This document shows positions 6,353-13,311 of a stretch of DNA of 14,070 bases, piece by piece. A program made the position numbers and the translations under genes. How positions within the stretch are numbered: position 1 is the first letter of the stretch; each line of letters starts with the position of its first letter. The notes below the pieces were generated by a model, which was not told where the DNA came from, made no database searches, and saw only the letters and a program-made list of their open reading frames with translations. Source of the stretch: Pirellulales bacterium (GTDB lineage Bacteria; Planctomycetota; Planctomycetia; Pirellulales; JALHLM01); NCBI GenBank assembly GCA_022844585.1, contig JALHLM010000037.1:5319-19388 (forward strand), written 5' to 3'.

Positions 6353-8284
6353 TTATCGCCCCGCGGCCGCGTCGATCCACTCACGGTGCCAAAGTTCAAG
6401 CACCAAGAGCGCCCAGAGCCGGTACGCGTGATCGAAGCGGCCCGCCTGATGGTCGTCAATCAGCTGTTGTACCACGTCAGTGCGAAAATAGCCTCGTTCG
6501 GTCGTTCGGCGGTCGAGTAATACCTCTCGAACGTAGCCGCGCAACTCGTTGCGGAACCAATGATCGAGCGGCACGCCGAAGCCCATCTTCGCGCGGCGTC
6601 CGACGCTCTGCGGCAGCAGCCCGCCGAAGACATCGAGCAGAATCCGCTTCCCGCGCCCGCGACGATACTTGTAGCGGACCGGCATGGCAGCGGCCAATTC
6701 AACCAAGCGATAGTCGAGGAACGGCTGCCGGCATTCCAGGCTGTGCGCCATTGAGGCGATATCCACCTTGGTCATCAGGTCGCACGGCAGGTAAGTGGTC
6801 AAGTCGGCCAGGCTGAAGGCCGTGATCGGGTCGCGCCCCGCCGCACGCGCGACGCCGGCGCGCAGAAACTGCGCCGGGTCGGCGGCCGGCAGCGACTCCA
6901 GAAACGCATCGTCATAGAGTTCGGCACGGCGCGCGAAGTTGAAGATGCAGCTCCAGTCCAGGAATCGCTCCACTGGCTCCTGGCCGAGCGCGCCGACCAG
7001 GCGTTTGAAGCGGCGTAACGGGGATTTTTGCCTTACGCTGCCGGGCAACTGCTGCCAAAACTGCGCGCCGACTAGGGCTCGAATCGGCCCCGGCAGTTGG
7101 TCGTACTTCGCCGCCAGGTCCGCGGCGCGATAACGCGGATAGCCGGCGAATAGTTCGTCGCCGCCGTCGCCGGTGAGTGCCACGGTGACATGCTGGCGCG
7201 TGAGCTGCGAAACGTACCAGGTCGGGATCGCCGAAGAGTCCGCGAACGGTTCGTCGAAATGCCAGATTAGTTTCGGCAGGATGTCGATCGCGTTTGGCGT
7301 GACGCGGAATTCCTCGTGCCGCGTGCCGAGATGCCGCGCCACCTCGCGGGCGTAACTGGTTTCGTCGTACTCCGGCTCTTTGAAACCGATCGAGAATGTG
7401 CGAACGGGCTCCTTTACGAGTTGCTGCATCAACGCGACGACGATCGACGAATCGACGCCTCCGGAGAGAAACGCGCCGAGCGGCACTTCGCTTTGCAATC
7501 GGATTTCGACCGCGGACGTCAACAATTCGCGTACGCCCTTGGTGTATTCCTCGTAGGGCCGCTCGCGCTCCTCGCGGAAGTCGGGCTGCCAATACGGGGC
7601 GACGTGCAGTTCGCCGTCTCGATACACCGCATAGTGCCCAGGCGAGAGCTTGTGGATGCCGCGAAAAATCGTCTGTGGATGCGGGACGTACTGATAGGTC
7701 AAATACGCGTCGATCGCGCCGGGCTCGATCTCGCGTGGCACGTCTGGCACGGAAAGAATCGCCTTCAACTCGCTACCAAATAGCAGTTGGCCGGCTTCGT
7801 GTCGGTAGACGAGCGGTTTTTTTCCGAGCCGATCGCGCGCCAGGACGAGTTGCCGGTTCCGGCCGTCCCAGATGGCGAGGGCGAACATGCCGTTGAGGTG
7901 CTGGAGGAACTCGATCCCTTCGTCCTCGTAGAGATGCACCAGCACTTCGGTGTCGCTGTTCGTGCGCAGCGTGTGTCCGCCACCTTGCAGGCGGCGCCGC
8001 AACGTCGGGAAGTTGTAAATCTCCCCGTTGAACGTCACCCAAATGGAGCCGTCTTCATTCGAGAGCGGTTGCTGGCCGCTGGCGACGTCGATGATCGATA
8101 GCCGACGATGCCCTAGCGCGCAGCCGACGACGCTGCCGGGATACGGGGGCGTCTCGACGTGGGCGAAATACTGTCCCTGGTCGTCGGGCCCGCGATGGGT
8201 GAGCGCATCGGTCATCCGCCGCACCGTCTCCGCGGAGACGGCGCGATCTGCCCGAACCCAAGCTGCCCCGGCGATGCCGCACAT
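6353..8284 (-). CDS. asnB: Asparagine synthase (glutamine-hydrolysing), exosortase/EPS-associated amidotransferase type
   Basis: The start is the ATG at 8284, because class II glutamine amidotransferases need cysteine as residue 2 (MCGIAG), exposed as the N-terminal nucleophile after Met removal; an in-frame ATG at 8293 and a TTG at 8305 would bury it. The protein has 643 residues. The amidotransferase domain shows HRGPDDQG (30-37), GHRRLSIID (58-66) and FNGEIYN (85-91). The synthetase domain shows the ATP-pyrophosphatase loop SGGVDSS (274-280), DEPFADSSAIPT (344-355) and TGDGGDELFAGY (371-382). Known chemistry is transfer of glutamine nitrogen to an ATP-activated carboxylate such as aspartate. 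The overall pattern, including DEPFADSSAIPTWYVS, resembles the subfamily annotated as exosortase-A-system amidotransferase 1, found with EPS loci, so the acceptor may be a sugar or peptide and not free aspartate. A PEP-CTERM gene lies divergently next door, but no exosortase is in view. Confidence 0.9.
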   Translation of the reverse strand: MCGIAGAAWVRADRAVSAETVRRMTDALTHRGPDDQGQYFAHVETPPYPGSVVGCALGHRRLSIIDVASGQQPLSNEDGSIWVTFNGEIYNFPTLRRRLQGGGHTLRTNSDTEVLVHLYEDEGIEFLQHLNGMFALAIWDGRNRQLVLARDRLGKKPLVYRHEAGQLLFGSELKAILSVPDVPREIEPGAIDAYLTYQYVPHPQTIFRGIHKLSPGHYAVYRDGELHVAPYWQPDFREERERPYEEYTKGVRELLTSAVEIRLQSEVPLGAFLSGGVDSSIVVALMQQLVKEPVRTFSIGFKEPEYDETSYAREVARHLGTRHEEFRVTPNAIDILPKLIWHFDEPFADSSAIPTWYVSQLTRQHVTVALTGDGGDELFAGYPRYRAADLAAKYDQLPGPIRALVGAQFWQQLPGSVRQKSPLRRFKRLVGALGQEPVERFLDWSCIFNFARRAELYDDAFLESLPAADPAQFLRAGVARAAGRDPITAFSLADLTTYLPCDLMTKVDIASMAHSLECRQPFLDYRLVELAAAMPVRYKYRRGRGKRILLDVFGGLLPQSVGRRAKMGFGVPLDHWFRNELRGYVREVLLDRRTTERGYFRTDVVQQLIDDHQAGRFDHAYRLWALLVLELWHREWIDAAAGR

Positions 8285-8291
8285 GCCATCC

Positions 8292-8329
8292 ATTTTAGGT
8301 CGCAATCGCGACAGCGGATACGCGGATAC
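8292..8329 (-). promoter_or_regulatory. Candidate promoter/operator of the asparagine-synthase gene
   Basis: Read on the minus strand, this region has a perfect 8-bp tandem repeat GTATCCGC-GTATCCGC (8329-8314), then a perfect inverted repeat GTCGC-GATT-GCGAC (8312-8299), then TAAAAT (8297-8292), a 5-of-6 match to the -10 consensus. A start site 6-7 nt beyond that box would fall at about 8285, next to the ATG at 8284, which would make the mRNA leaderless. There is no good -35 box at the expected distance; the tandem repeat occupies that place, as an activator or sigma recognition site would. The arrangement is seen directly; its function is inferred. Confidence 0.3.
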
Positions 8330-8476
8330 TTCGAAATGTGCGTGCGGGAGATTCTTGCAATTCGGCGCGCTCGCCTACGGTGCGAATGCCGCTTGATTAA
8401 ATAGGGGAGCAGACCGGTGACGCCGTCGTCGCTTCAAACGGCCTGCGCGGCATTTCTGCCTTGAGGATTCCACGTC

Positions 8477-9643
8477 ATGTTGGATCTCGTTTCGCGCTGC
8501 GCGCTCATTGCGTGGCGACGTCGTTATGACCTGTGCGGAGCGAGTATCCCCGCGATGATGTGCCTCGTCTTAACCAGTTCTTGGGCGAAGGCGGCGCCGT
8601 TAGACCTGTACGTGCTCGCAGGGCAATCCAATATGTCCGGCTGGGGGCGCGTCGACGAATTGCCGGCCGCGGCTATGGCGCCACAGCCTGACGTGCTGTA
8701 TCACACGTCGGGGGCCGGCTTTGGTTATTTGCGGGCGACCGACGATGACTTTGGGCCGGAAATCGAGTTCGGCCGGACCATGTCGACGGCGTTGCCGGGT
8801 CCGATTGCCATTGTCAAACACGCCGTGGGCTCGACGAGTCTGGCCGAAGACTGGAGCCCCTCGCTGGGAGACAATCACTACTCGGCTCTCATGACTCGCG
8901 TCGCTAGTGCGCGGCAATATTGGACCGGCGCTGCGTACGAGGTTCAAGTCGCCGGCGTCGTCTGGATGCAAGGCGAAGAGGACGCCCGGCGCGAAGCGAT
9001 GGCCCCGCTCTACGAGGCAAACCTGTTGAGGTTCATTGACCATGTTCGCCTTGATTTGCAAGCTCCCGACGCGCCCTTGGTCTTCGGAAAGATTCGCGGC
9101 GCGGAGTTTCCCTATCGCGAAACGATCCGCGACGCGCAAACCGCCGTGGACGAGGCGGACGTCCGCGCGTATCTGGTGGAAACGGACGATCTCACCACTT
9201 GGGAAGGACTGCACTTCGACACCGCATCGCAAGTCACGCTCGGTCGGCGGTTCGCGACCGCGATGCTGGGCGCGCGCTCCGACGTACCGGGCGATGCCAA
9301 CGGCGATGGTCAGGTAGGCATCGCCGATCTGAATGCCATACGCAATAACTTCGGCGGTTTTGGCGAGGGAGATGTTACGAGGGACGGCTTGATCGGTATC
9401 GACGACCTGAACCTGGTGCGCAACGAACTCGGCGCGGGCCAGAATCCCAACGCCAACGCGGTGCCGGAGCCATCGACCTGGGTGCTGCTGGCCATCGGTG
9501 CGGGCGCGCTGGGGGGTCGACGGTGCGTTACAATGCGTGTTGCCGCTTTGACCGCAGCCGCACTCCATTGCATCCTTCCGTATGTCAGAGTCACGTGCCC
9601 AGTGTTTTCCGGCCGACCAGATCGCGCCGGGCGTCAGCGATGA
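8477..9643 (+). CDS. Secreted SGNH esterase (SASA/CE6-like) with dockerin-like EF-hands and PEP-CTERM tail
   Basis: GAGG 10 nt upstream supports this start (388 residues). A late signal peptide (about 17-39, hydrophobic AMMCLVLTSSWAKA) should be cleaved before APLDLYVLAG. The catalytic domain (about 41-268) has the SASA/CE6 signature: GQSNMSG with nucleophile Ser51, VVWMQGEEDA (161-170) and GLHF with His246. The family removes O-acetyl groups from xylan or sialic acid. Residues 271-320 form two dockerin-like calcium loops (GDANGDGQVGIADLN, GDVTRDGLIGIDDLN). VPEPSTWVLLAIGAGALGGRR (329-349) is a PEP-CTERM signal: exosortase motif, short helix, basic end. Such tails usually stop there, yet the frame runs on for 39 codons with a second hydrophobic stretch (355-370) and overlaps the next gene by 62 nt. 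Loss of the original stop is a possible cause. The exosortase that would process it is not in the window. Confidence 0.88.
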   Translation: MLDLVSRCALIAWRRRYDLCGASIPAMMCLVLTSSWAKAAPLDLYVLAGQSNMSGWGRVDELPAAAMAPQPDVLYHTSGAGFGYLRATDDDFGPEIEFGRTMSTALPGPIAIVKHAVGSTSLAEDWSPSLGDNHYSALMTRVASARQYWTGAAYEVQVAGVVWMQGEEDARREAMAPLYEANLLRFIDHVRLDLQAPDAPLVFGKIRGAEFPYRETIRDAQTAVDEADVRAYLVETDDLTTWEGLHFDTASQVTLGRRFATAMLGARSDVPGDANGDGQVGIADLNAIRNNFGGFGEGDVTRDGLIGIDDLNLVRNELGAGQNPNANAVPEPSTWVLLAIGAGALGGRRCVTMRVAALTAAALHCILPYVRVTCPVFSGRPDRAGRQR

Positions 9644-11564
9644 CCTGCTCCGCGATACGCAGACCTCCGCGGCCGGACCGGCGGGTTCGTTGCCGCTCGA
9701 CGCCGAAATGCTTTCGACCTGGTCGAGCGGCGACCTGTTCGGGTTGTCCCAAAACGCCGGCATGGGCTGGCGACCGCAAGATCTGCTCGGGCCGCAGTTT
9801 TTGCTGCTGAGTACGCAAGGCGGCGTCCGGGCTCCGGACGGCTCGCCGGTGGCGCTGGGCTATCACACCGGGCACTGGGAAGTGGGCCTCTTGGTCGAAG
9901 AGGCCGCCCGGGTCATCAAGGCGGCTGGCGGCGTGCCGTTCGCGGCGATGTGTTCGGACCCTTGCGACGGCCGCTCTCAGGGGACGACCGGGATGTTCGA
10001 CAGCCTGGCGTATCGGAACGACGCCGCGATCGTGCTGCGCCGCCTGATTCGCTCGCTCCCCACGCGGCGCGGCGTGCTCGGCGTGGCCACCTGCGACAAG
10101 GGCATGCCGGCCATGATGATGGCGCTCGCCGGCGTGCCGGAACTACCGTCGGTGTTGGTGCCCGGCGGCGTGACGTTGCCGCCGAGCGATGGCGAGGACG
10201 CCGGAAAGATTCAAACGATCGGTGCGCGCTTCGCACATGGCAAGATTTCACTCGAGGAAGCGGCCTCGCTCGGCTGCCGGGCTTGCGCGTCGCCCGGCGG
10301 CGGCTGCCAGTTTCTGGGCACGGCGGCCACGGCGCAAGTCATCGGCGAAGTGCTCGGCTTGTCACTCGCGCACTCAGCGCTCGCCCCGTCCGGGCAGCCG
10401 CTCTGGCGCGACATGGCGCGTCGCAGCGCGCGGGCGCTGTGGAATCTCGCGCAACGCGGCTTGAAGACGAAGGACGTGCTCACCAGGGCGTCGATTCGCA
10501 ACGCCATGGTGGTTCACGCGGCCTTTGGCGGTTCGACGAATTTACTGTTGCACATCCCGGCGATCGCCCATGCTGCCGGGCTGCCGCGTCCGACCGTGCA
10601 TGACTGGGAAGACGTGAATCGCCGCACGCCGCGCCTGGTCGACGCGTTGCCGAACGGTCCTGTGGGTCATCCCACGGTGCAAGTGTTCCTGGCTGGCGGC
10701 GTGCCGGAGGTGATGCTCCACCTGCGCGAACTCGGCTTGCTGGATCTGGATTGCCTCACCGTGGCTGGCGCGACTTGGCGCGACGTCCTCAGCGCATGGG
10801 AGCAATCCGATCGCCGCCAGCAATTGCGCGCACTGTTACAGGAACGTGACGGGATTGACGCGGATAACGTGATCATGTCGCCGGAAAAGGCCCGTGAGCG
10901 CGGTTTGACCAGCACGGTTTGTTTCCCGCGCGGGAATCTCGCGCCGGAAGGCGCGGTCATCAAGAGCACGGCGATTGATCCGCAGGTCGTCGACACCGAC
11001 GGCGTGTACCGCAAGACCGGCCGCGCGCGTGTGTTTACGCGAGAATCAGACGCCGTGGCGGCGATCAAGGGACGCGGCGCGGCGCCGATTCAGCCCGGCG
11101 ACGTGCTGGTGCTAATCTGCCGCGGTCCCAGCGGGGCCGGCATGGAGGAAACGTATCAGATCACCTCGGCGCTGAAGCATCTGGCCTGGGGACGCGAAGT
11201 TGCGGTGTTGACCGATGCGCGATTCTCGGGCGTTAGTACCGGCGCATGCATCGGACACGTCGGTCCCGAGGCGTTGGCGGGCGGGCCGATCGGCAAAGTG
11301 CTCGACGGCGATCGCATTCGCATTGTGATCGACCGAGTCAAGCTCGCTGGCAGCGTGGACTGGATCGGCGACGCGGAGCGCGAATATCCGCTCGACGAGG
11401 CCACGGCACGGCTCGCGGCACGACCGCTCCGCACTGACCTACGGCCGGACGCACAGTTGCCTGACGATACCCGCCTGTGGGCGGCGCTCCAACAACTCGG
11501 CGGCGGCACCTGGGGCGGCTGCGTCTACGATGTGGAGAGCATTCTGAAAGCCCTCAGGCTGTAG
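9582..11564 (+). CDS. yjhG: D-xylonate dehydratase, YjhG/YagF type (IlvD/Edd superfamily)
   Basis: This 660-residue protein aligns by eye with E. coli YjhG/YagF (about 655 residues) from LPLDAEML and GDLFGLSQNAGMGW (50-63) to LPDDTRLWAALQ and GGTWGGCVYDVESI at the end. Cysteines in SDPCDGRSQG (C128), GVATCDKG (C171) and PGGGCQFLGTA (C242) match the positions that bind the Fe-S cluster in the superfamily; GCRACAS adds C232 and C235. Family members dehydrate D-xylonate to 2-keto-3-deoxy-xylonate in the cytoplasm, part of oxidative (Dahms or Weimberg-type) pentose breakdown. The size and YjhG-only blocks separate it from ordinary dihydroxyacid dehydratase IlvD (about 560-620 residues). The ATG lies inside the esterase gene's last 62 nt with no Shine-Dalgarno, so translational coupling is likely. 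The substrate is inferred from family likeness; a different sugar acid is possible. Confidence 0.88.
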   Translation: MSESRAQCFPADQIAPGVSDDLLRDTQTSAAGPAGSLPLDAEMLSTWSSGDLFGLSQNAGMGWRPQDLLGPQFLLLSTQGGVRAPDGSPVALGYHTGHWEVGLLVEEAARVIKAAGGVPFAAMCSDPCDGRSQGTTGMFDSLAYRNDAAIVLRRLIRSLPTRRGVLGVATCDKGMPAMMMALAGVPELPSVLVPGGVTLPPSDGEDAGKIQTIGARFAHGKISLEEAASLGCRACASPGGGCQFLGTAATAQVIGEVLGLSLAHSALAPSGQPLWRDMARRSARALWNLAQRGLKTKDVLTRASIRNAMVVHAAFGGSTNLLLHIPAIAHAAGLPRPTVHDWEDVNRRTPRLVDALPNGPVGHPTVQVFLAGGVPEVMLHLRELGLLDLDCLTVAGATWRDVLSAWEQSDRRQQLRALLQERDGIDADNVIMSPEKARERGLTSTVCFPRGNLAPEGAVIKSTAIDPQVVDTDGVYRKTGRARVFTRESDAVAAIKGRGAAPIQPGDVLVLICRGPSGAGMEETYQITSALKHLAWGREVAVLTDARFSGVSTGACIGHVGPEALAGGPIGKVLDGDRIRIVIDRVKLAGSVDWIGDAEREYPLDEATARLAARPLRTDLRPDAQLPDDTRLWAALQQLGGGTWGGCVYDVESILKALRL

Positions 11565-11584
11565 CCGAGGTCTGTGACCTCGGC
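11564..11584 (+). terminator. Perfect palindromic hairpin at the dehydratase stop codon
   Basis: GCCGAGGTC (11564-11572) and GACCTCGGC (11576-11584) form a perfect 9-bp stem with a TGT loop. The left arm starts on the last base of the dehydratase TAG stop. No T-run follows (ATTCGTTGTCG), so an intrinsic terminator is doubtful; it may protect the mRNA end or be a dispersed palindromic repeat. The palindrome is certain; the role is not. Confidence 0.5.
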
Positions 11585-11591
11585 ATTCGTT

Positions 11592-11604
11592 GTCGAATTT
11601 CGAC
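11592..11604. promoter_or_regulatory. 13-bp operator-like palindrome
   Basis: GTCGAA-T-TTCGAC is a perfect 6+1+6 palindrome ending 7 nt before the ATG of the candidate small membrane peptide and about 155 bp before the photolyase start. Its shape suits a dimeric repressor and a position over a promoter. It does not match the LexA boxes I know from enterobacteria, alphaproteobacteria or Bacillus. Confidence 0.25.
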
Positions 11605-11611
11605 GATACCC

Positions 11612-11713
11612 ATGATCCGCGCTCTACCTTGCATGTTCGTCGCACTCTTTCTATTCGGATGCCTGGTCTATTTGGCTTGGATCGGAGCCCGCGACATGTT
11701 TCGCCGCAAATAG
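11612..11713 (+). CDS. Candidate 33-residue single-pass membrane peptide
   Basis: The ATG at 11612 opens a 33-codon frame ending at TAG 11711-11713. The peptide has a short N-terminus (MIRALP), one strongly hydrophobic stretch (about 8-25, MFVALFLFGCLVYLAWIG) and a basic tail (RDMFRRK), a good shape for a small bacterial membrane protein. The LFGC segment faintly resembles a lipobox, but the hydrophobic run continues past the Cys, so a lipoprotein is unlikely. It lies between the dehydratase and photolyase genes on the same strand, 46 bp before the photolyase ATG. There is no Shine-Dalgarno and no recognised family, so a chance frame is possible. Confidence 0.35.
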   Translation: MIRALPCMFVALFLFGCLVYLAWIGARDMFRRK

Positions 11714-11759
11714 ACGCGCCGGCCACCTTCCACAGTCGTTGACACTCGAAAACATTTGC

Positions 11760-13280
11760 ATGCCCGCTGAACCGTCGACCATCGTTGTTCCGCCGGAGCG
11801 CGTCCGTATCGCGCGCGATTTGCCGCCGCGCATCGAGCGGAGCTATGTGCTGTATTGGATGATCGCCGCGCGGCGTTTGCAGGGGAATTTCGCCCTGGAT
11901 CGCGCCGTGCAATGGGCGTGCGATTTGACGAAGCCGCTGGTGATCTTCGAGCCACTGCGCGCCGGCTATCCCTGGGCGAGCGATCGCCTGCACAAGTTCG
12001 TGCTGGAAGGCATGGCCGAAAATCGCCGCCGCGCCGCTGATGCGCAAGTCGTTTACTACCCCTACGTCGAACCGCGCCACGGTGAAGCGCGTGGCCAGTT
12101 GGAAGCGTTTGCCAAGGACGCGGCGGTGGTCGTGACGGATGACTACCCCGCGTTCTTTCTGCCGAGGATGGTGGCAGCCGCGGCCGAACGGCTCGACGTG
12201 AGGATGGAAGCGGTCGACGGCAACGGCTTGTATCCAATGCGCGCGACGAGCCAGGTATTCGTGACGGCCTACTCGCTTCGTCGACATCTGCAGCGCGAGT
12301 TGCCGCGCTATCTCGACGATTCGCCATCGCTCGCTCCGCTCGCGGAGCGATCACTTCCGTCAGCAACGCAATTGCCGACGGAAATCACGCAGCGTTGGCC
12401 GGCGGCCACGGATGTACAGCTCTCGGCGTCGCGAGACATGTTGGCGGCGTTGCCCATCGATCATTCCGTCGGACCGGCCGCGTTCACGGGCGGCAGCGCG
12501 GCGGCCGAGCATGCGCTGGAGCGCTTTCTCGATCAACGTCTCGATCGCTACGCCGACGAGCGCAACATCCCGGACGAAGACGTCGCCAGCGGGCTGTCGC
12601 CGTACTTGCATTTCGGACATCTCGGCGTGCATCAGGTGTTTCGCGCGGTCGCTGAGCGCGAGACATGGGATCGCTCGCGACTCCCCGCGAAGGGCAATGG
12701 CTCGCGCGAAGGCTGGTGGGGCATGAGCGCCGCGGCGGAGGGTTTTCTCGACGAACTGATCACGTGGCGCGAAGTTGGCTTCAACTTCTGCGCGCATCGC
12801 GAAGATTACGATCGGTACGAATCGCTGCCGGAATGGGCGAAAGCGTCCCTCGCCAAGCATGCGGGCGATCCTCGGGCGTTTAGTTATTCGCTCGAAACCT
12901 TCGAGCAAGCGCGCACGCACGACGAGTTGTGGAACGCGGCGCAGCGGCAGCTTGTTCGCGATGGCAGGCTACACAACTATCTGCGCATGCTGTGGGGCAA
13001 GAAGATTCTCGAATGGTCCGAGTCGCCGCAATCCGCGTTGGCGACGATGATCGAACTCAACAACAAGTATGCGGTCGATGGTCGCGACCCGAATTCCTAC
13101 ACCGGTATCTTTTGGGTCCTCGGACGCTATGACCGGCCCTGGGCGCCGGAGCGGCCCATCTTCGGCGTGATTCGCTATATGTCGTCCGACAACACGCGCC
13201 GCAAGGTGAGCGTGAAGGATTACCTGCGCCGTTACGCCGCGCATCAAGAACGCCAGTCGCAGCTTTTCGCGAACGAGTAG
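11760..13280 (+). CDS. phr: Class II CPD photolyase (deoxyribodipyrimidine photo-lyase)
   Basis: From the ATG at 11760 the protein has 506 residues; a TTG at 11739 is the only earlier in-frame start and adds nothing family-like. The N-terminal antenna-type domain shows SYVLYWMIAARRLQGNFALD and VTDDYPAFFLPRM. The FAD-binding C-terminal half shows GLSPYLHFGHLGVHQVF, FLDELITWREVGFNF and LHNYLRMLWGKKILEW. The end block (433-482), with LNNKYAVDGRDPNSYTGIFW, ERPIFGVIRYM and DNTRRK, is the hallmark of class II enzymes as opposed to class I PhrB. It repairs UV-made cyclobutane pyrimidine dimers using light and reduced FAD. Length is slightly above the family's usual 450-480. The convergent methyltransferase gene ends 31 bp away with no clear terminator between them. 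Confidence 0.93.
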   Translation: MPAEPSTIVVPPERVRIARDLPPRIERSYVLYWMIAARRLQGNFALDRAVQWACDLTKPLVIFEPLRAGYPWASDRLHKFVLEGMAENRRRAADAQVVYYPYVEPRHGEARGQLEAFAKDAAVVVTDDYPAFFLPRMVAAAAERLDVRMEAVDGNGLYPMRATSQVFVTAYSLRRHLQRELPRYLDDSPSLAPLAERSLPSATQLPTEITQRWPAATDVQLSASRDMLAALPIDHSVGPAAFTGGSAAAEHALERFLDQRLDRYADERNIPDEDVASGLSPYLHFGHLGVHQVFRAVAERETWDRSRLPAKGNGSREGWWGMSAAAEGFLDELITWREVGFNFCAHREDYDRYESLPEWAKASLAKHAGDPRAFSYSLETFEQARTHDELWNAAQRQLVRDGRLHNYLRMLWGKKILEWSESPQSALATMIELNNKYAVDGRDPNSYTGIFWVLGRYDRPWAPERPIFGVIRYMSSDNTRRKVSVKDYLRRYAAHQERQSQLFANE

Positions 13281-13311
13281 TTGTACGCGAACCGGACGCG
13301 CTCCCGATACG

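Noticed and set aside
1718..8471. TTGAGGATTCC occurs before both exported-protein genes (1718-1728 and 8461-8471)
   Set aside because: About twenty repeated 11-mers are expected by chance in 14 kb, and in the second case the shared GAGG serves as a Shine-Dalgarno; no further similarity flanks it.
8507..8560. Twin-arginine (Tat) signal in the esterase (WRRRYDL)
   Set aside because: The residues after RR do not fit the Tat consensus; an ordinary Sec signal with an AKA-A cleavage site explains the N-terminus.
8600..9763. A 387-codon minus-strand frame opposite the esterase
   Set aside because: No domain recognised; the plus-strand gene has catalytic, dockerin and PEP-CTERM motifs.
11739..11744. 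Exact TTGACA as a -35 box for the photolyase gene
   Set aside because: No -10-like sequence lies 16-18 nt downstream, where the coding sequence has already begun.
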